A stretch of 64,000 nt of DNA from the NCBI GenBank assembly GCA_023384105.1, contig JAHDXR010000008.1:34682-98681 (forward strand), written 5' to 3'. The stretch comes from Hyphomonadaceae bacterium (lineage in GTDB: Bacteria; Pseudomonadota; Alphaproteobacteria; Caulobacterales; Aquidulcibacteraceae). The notes beneath the pieces were generated by a model that worked only from the letters and a program-made list of their open reading frames with translations, was not told where the DNA came from and searched no databases. Each line of letters begins with the position of its first letter. The stretch's first letter is position 1. Shown in pieces: positions 61,552 to 64,000 of this stretch. The position numbers and the translations under genes are program-made.

Positions 61552-62490
61552 ATGGTTCTCGACGCCCTGCCCGCCCTGTCGATGCGCGAACGCCGCGCCG
61601 ATCCGCAAGGGTTCGCCCGCGCCATGGGCGAGAGCTATACCCGCTTCGGCTTCGCGGTGGTGCGCGATCACGGTCTCGACAGCGCAACGATCGAGCGCGC
61701 GCTGGCGGCGGCGAGGGACTTCTTCGCGCTGCCGGAGGCGGTGAAGCGGCGCTATCACCTCGCCGGCGGCGCGGGGCAGCGCGGCTACGTGCCGTTCGGC
61801 GTCGAAGCGGCGAAGGGCGCGGCGAAGGTCGATCTGAAGGAGTTCTGGCACGTCGGCCGCGAACTGCCGGAGGGACATCGCTACCGGCCGTTCATGCCGC
61901 ACAATCTGTGGCCGGCGGAGCTGCCCTCCTTCCGCGCCGACGTGTACGCGCTCTACGCCGCGCTCGATGCGCTGGGCGGGGCGCTGTTGCAATCGATCGC
62001 GCTCTATCTCGGCCTGCGGCCGGCGTTCTTCGCCGCCGCCACGCGCGACGGCAATTCGGTGCTGCGCCTGCTGCACTATCCGCCGACGCCGCCCGATCCC
62101 GACGGCGTGCGCGCGGAAGCGCACGAGGACATCAACGTCATCACGCTGCTGCTCGGTGCCGAAGAAGCGGGCCTGCAGCTGCTGACGCGCGAGGACCGGT
62201 GGCTCGACGTCAATCCGCCGGACGGGGCGCTGGTCGTGAATGTCGGCGACATGCTCCAGCGGCTGACCAACCACGTGCTGCCCTCGACCACGCACCGCGT
62301 CGTCAATCCGGCGCCGGAGCGCGCGCACCTGCCGCGCTACTCGATCCCGTTCTTCCTGCACTTCGCGCCGGACTATCTGATCGAGACCCTGCCCGGCTGC
62401 GTCACGCCGGACACTCCGAACCGCTATCCCGAACCGATCACGGCGCAGGATTTCCTGTTCGAGCGGCTGCGGGAGATCAGGCTGGCTTAG
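61552..62490 (+). CDS. 2OG-Fe(II) oxygenase, isopenicillin N synthase-like
   Basis: 312 aa. The N-terminal DIOX_N part is RYGFAVVRDHGL-like (TRFGFAVVRDHGLDSATIE). The iron ligands are the HxD of AEAHEDINVITLLLGAEE and the distal His of STTHRVVNP, and the 2-oxoglutarate-binding Arg-x-Ser is in PRYSIPFFLHF. It is a non-heme dioxygenase of this superfamily; the substrate is unknown. Confidence 0.92.
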   Translation: MVLDALPALSMRERRADPQGFARAMGESYTRFGFAVVRDHGLDSATIERALAAARDFFALPEAVKRRYHLAGGAGQRGYVPFGVEAAKGAAKVDLKEFWHVGRELPEGHRYRPFMPHNLWPAELPSFRADVYALYAALDALGGALLQSIALYLGLRPAFFAAATRDGNSVLRLLHYPPTPPDPDGVRAEAHEDINVITLLLGAEEAGLQLLTREDRWLDVNPPDGALVVNVGDMLQRLTNHVLPSTTHRVVNPAPERAHLPRYSIPFFLHFAPDYLIETLPGCVTPDTPNRYPEPITAQDFLFERLREIRLA

Positions 62491-62548
62491 CGCGGCGCGC
62501 GGCCGCCTTCGACAAGCTCAGGCGCCGCCCGGGCGCGACACGGCGTAG

Positions 62549-62627
62549 TATGGACCGCCGGCGTCCCGCCGGCATGCGCCAACTTCTGCAAGCATTGCGC
62601 AGGCCGGCGGGACGCCGGCGGTCCATA
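62549..62627. repeat. Palindromic intergenic repeat, copy D (short loop)
   Basis: Arms 62549-62579 and 62597-62627 (31 bp each) are inverted repeats with one mismatch, starting TATGGACCGCCGGCGTCCCG. The loop is only 17 bp and lacks the core of copies A-C, so it is a second subtype. It lies between the convergent oxygenase and SDR genes. Confidence 0.9.
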
Positions 62628-62641
62628 GAGGGGCGGCCTGT

Positions 62642-63607
62642 TCACGCTGCGCCGAACGATACGCCTGTCATTTTCTCGCTGAGCGCCCAGAGCTTGTCCG
62701 CCAGCGCCGGATCGACGGCCCAGGGGCGCACGCCCGTATAGCCCTTGTCGTCGGCGGGCACGGCGACGGCGATGTCGCAATCCTCGCAATAGACGCCGCC
62801 TTCGCCGTCGAGCCGAGCATTGGCGGCGCACCAGACGCTGGTGGCGGCGCCCTGGCTCGGCGTCTTGAAGCGCGGATCGACGTTGCCGAGTTCGTCGATC
62901 CAGCCCATGGCGCGCTGCTCCTCTTCCGGCATGTAGCGCTGCAGGTCGGTCATGATGCCGCCGGGATGGACGGCGAAGGCGCGGACCTTGTGCGGTTCGC
63001 CGCGTCTGTCCAAGCCGACGGCGAACAGCGCATTGGCCGACTTGGCGCGGCCGTAGGCGATCCACTTGTTGTACTCGGCGCGCTCGAAGTTCGGATCGTC
63101 GAGATCGGGCGGCGAGATGCGGTGTCCGATCGAGGACAGCGAAACCACGCGCGCGCCGTTCGCGGCCTTGAGCGCCGGCCAAAGACGCGCGGTGAGCTGG
63201 AAATGGCCGAGATGATTGGTGGCGAACTGCGCTTCGTAGCCGCGCGCGTCGCGCATCAGCGGCGAGGCCATGATGGCGGCGTTGTTGACGAGGATGTCGA
63301 GCGTCCCGGCGCGCGAAAGGAAGCCGCCGGCGAAGGCGTCGATACTCGCCGGATCGGCGAGATCGAGCGCGGCCTGCTCGACATTGGCGACGCCGGCGAG
63401 CGCTTTCTGCGCCTTCTCCGGCGTGCGCGCAGGCACGATGACGACAGCGCCCGCGGCGGCGAGCGCCTTCGCGGTTTCGAGGCCGAGGCCGGAATAGCCG
63501 CCGGTGACAATGGCGACCTTGCCGCTCAAGTCGCGGCCGCCGAGCGCTTCGGGCGCTTCGGTGCGCGCGCCGTAGCCGGACTTGATGGGTTTTTGTTCCG
63601 TTGGCAT
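62642..63607 (-). CDS. Short-chain dehydrogenase/reductase
   Basis: 321 aa from ATG 63607. NAD(P)-binding motif VAIVTGGYSGLGLETAKALA, NNAAIM after LDILV, catalytic Ser in RVVSLSSIGHR and Y-x-x-x-K in IAYGRAKSANALF; the layout resembles retinol dehydrogenase-like SDRs. The C-terminal extension (WCAANARLDGEGGVYCEDCD) is also typical of that group. Substrate unknown. Confidence 0.92.
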   Translation of the reverse strand: MPTEQKPIKSGYGARTEAPEALGGRDLSGKVAIVTGGYSGLGLETAKALAAAGAVVIVPARTPEKAQKALAGVANVEQAALDLADPASIDAFAGGFLSRAGTLDILVNNAAIMASPLMRDARGYEAQFATNHLGHFQLTARLWPALKAANGARVVSLSSIGHRISPPDLDDPNFERAEYNKWIAYGRAKSANALFAVGLDRRGEPHKVRAFAVHPGGIMTDLQRYMPEEEQRAMGWIDELGNVDPRFKTPSQGAATSVWCAANARLDGEGGVYCEDCDIAVAVPADDKGYTGVRPWAVDPALADKLWALSEKMTGVSFGAA

Positions 63608-63725
63608 CGCGCGCACCTCCTTTTGTGGAACGCTAGTGGCGGGCGGCGGCGTTGACCAGCATCTTTGAGCGCGCTCAAGGCGCGCCGCGCGCGCCGGCGC
63701 CAGGAAGACAGCGAAAAGGATCGCC

Positions 63726-64000
63726 ATGTCAGATTTTTTTGTTTCGAAGCTCGGCCCCAGCCCCAGCGCGGAGGCCAAGAACCCGCTCTCCTGGTCAAGC
63801 CTCATCAGCGCGGCGCCGGAACCTGAAGGCTGGAGCGTGCCCGAAGCGTTCGTCGCGGTGCTGCTGGCGGCGGTGACGTGCGACGGCGATCTCGCCAGCG
63901 TCGAGCATGAGGAGATCCTGGCGCTGGCGCACCGCTCGCGCGCGCTCAAGACGCTCACGGTGGCGCAGCTTTCGGAGCTGAACGTCAAGGCGCTGGCGCG
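63726..64000 (+). CDS. TerB-like protein (partial, runs off the window)
   Basis: The frame opens at ATG 63726 (MSDFFVSKLGPSPSAEAKNP) and is still open at the window end, giving at least 91 aa. The segment AFVAVLLAAVTCDGDLASVE followed by HEEILALAHRSRALKTL matches the TerB-like helical fold (D-G-x-x-x-x-x-E metal-type motif). TerB-family proteins occur in stress and tellurite-resistance contexts; no other ter gene is visible. Confidence 0.7.
   Translation, partial: MSDFFVSKLGPSPSAEAKNPLSWSSLISAAPEPEGWSVPEAFVAVLLAAVTCDGDLASVEHEEILALAHRSRALKTLTVAQLSELNVKALA

Noticed and set aside
62491-62548. TTCGACAAGCTCAGG motif before repeat copy D
   Set aside because: This short sequence is a common intergenic motif in high-GC Proteobacteria and has no partner here, so it was not called as a separate element.

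Overview
The window reads as chromosomal DNA from a high-GC alphaproteobacterium, most likely of the Caulobacterales/Hyphomonadaceae type. The evidence is the FlaF-FlbT-flagellin cassette, a sigma-54 class flagellar operon flgFGAH, a TTAA-N7-TTAA (CtrA-type) box, a mreBCD-mrdA-rodA elongasome operon, and abundant c-di-GMP and two-component signalling. Coding density is high. No prophage, integrase, rRNA operon or CRISPR array is visible, and there is one tRNA (Lys, CTT).

Region 1 (1-12.6 kb) is a flagellar island. On the minus strand lie fliL, fliM, a DUF6468 protein, a MotE-like protein and a ~1,026-aa secreted repeat protein. Divergently transcribed flgF-flgG-flgA-flgH follow, starting at a textbook sigma-54 promoter. 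Then on the minus strand come flbT-flaF, a 415-aa flagellin, flaG and a 240-aa compact flagellin-like protein. Together they give motor switch, rod, P/L-ring chaperone, L-ring and filament functions plus post-transcriptional control of flagellin.

Region 2 (12.6-26.9 kb) is mixed housekeeping and accessory: a MoxR ATPase/VWA pair, a VapBC-like toxin-antitoxin pair, an HtrA-like lipoprotein, a beta-lactamase-fold protein lacking catalytic residues, a TIR-like membrane protein, NUDIX, an SDR-fold protein lacking its catalytic residues, a hotdog thioesterase, an orphan Hpt protein, NnrU, tRNA-Lys, and a methyltransferase/carbonic anhydrase pair diverging around a perfect FNR/FixK box. OsmC, an AraC regulator and a diiron protein follow.

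Region 3 (27-39 kb) carries a large autotransporter, then signalling genes: CHASE4-GGDEF-EAL, REC-GGDEF-EAL, a CheY-like receiver and a hybrid histidine kinase.

Region 4 (39-48 kb) has TetR, a small MerC-like membrane protein, two tandem paralogous coiled-coil membrane proteins (TipN-like layout), and an Mla-type lipid ABC transporter operon.

Region 5 (48-64 kb) has an MFS carrier, a prolyl aminopeptidase bracketed by one frameshifted and one intact DUF559 endonuclease-like gene, the rodA-mrdA-mreD-mreC-mreB operon, a membrane trypsin-like protease, a PQQ-type sugar dehydrogenase, a VTT protein, a GIY-YIG protein, a 2OG-Fe(II) oxygenase, an SDR and the start of a TerB-like gene.

The most striking non-coding feature is a family of ~80-105 bp palindromic intergenic elements (TATGGAnCGCCGGCG arms) with three full and three partial copies. 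They always sit in intergenic gaps. Other points worth attention are the FNR box, the compact flagellin, the catalytically dead enzyme folds, the DUF559 pair and the tandem TipN-like paralogs.
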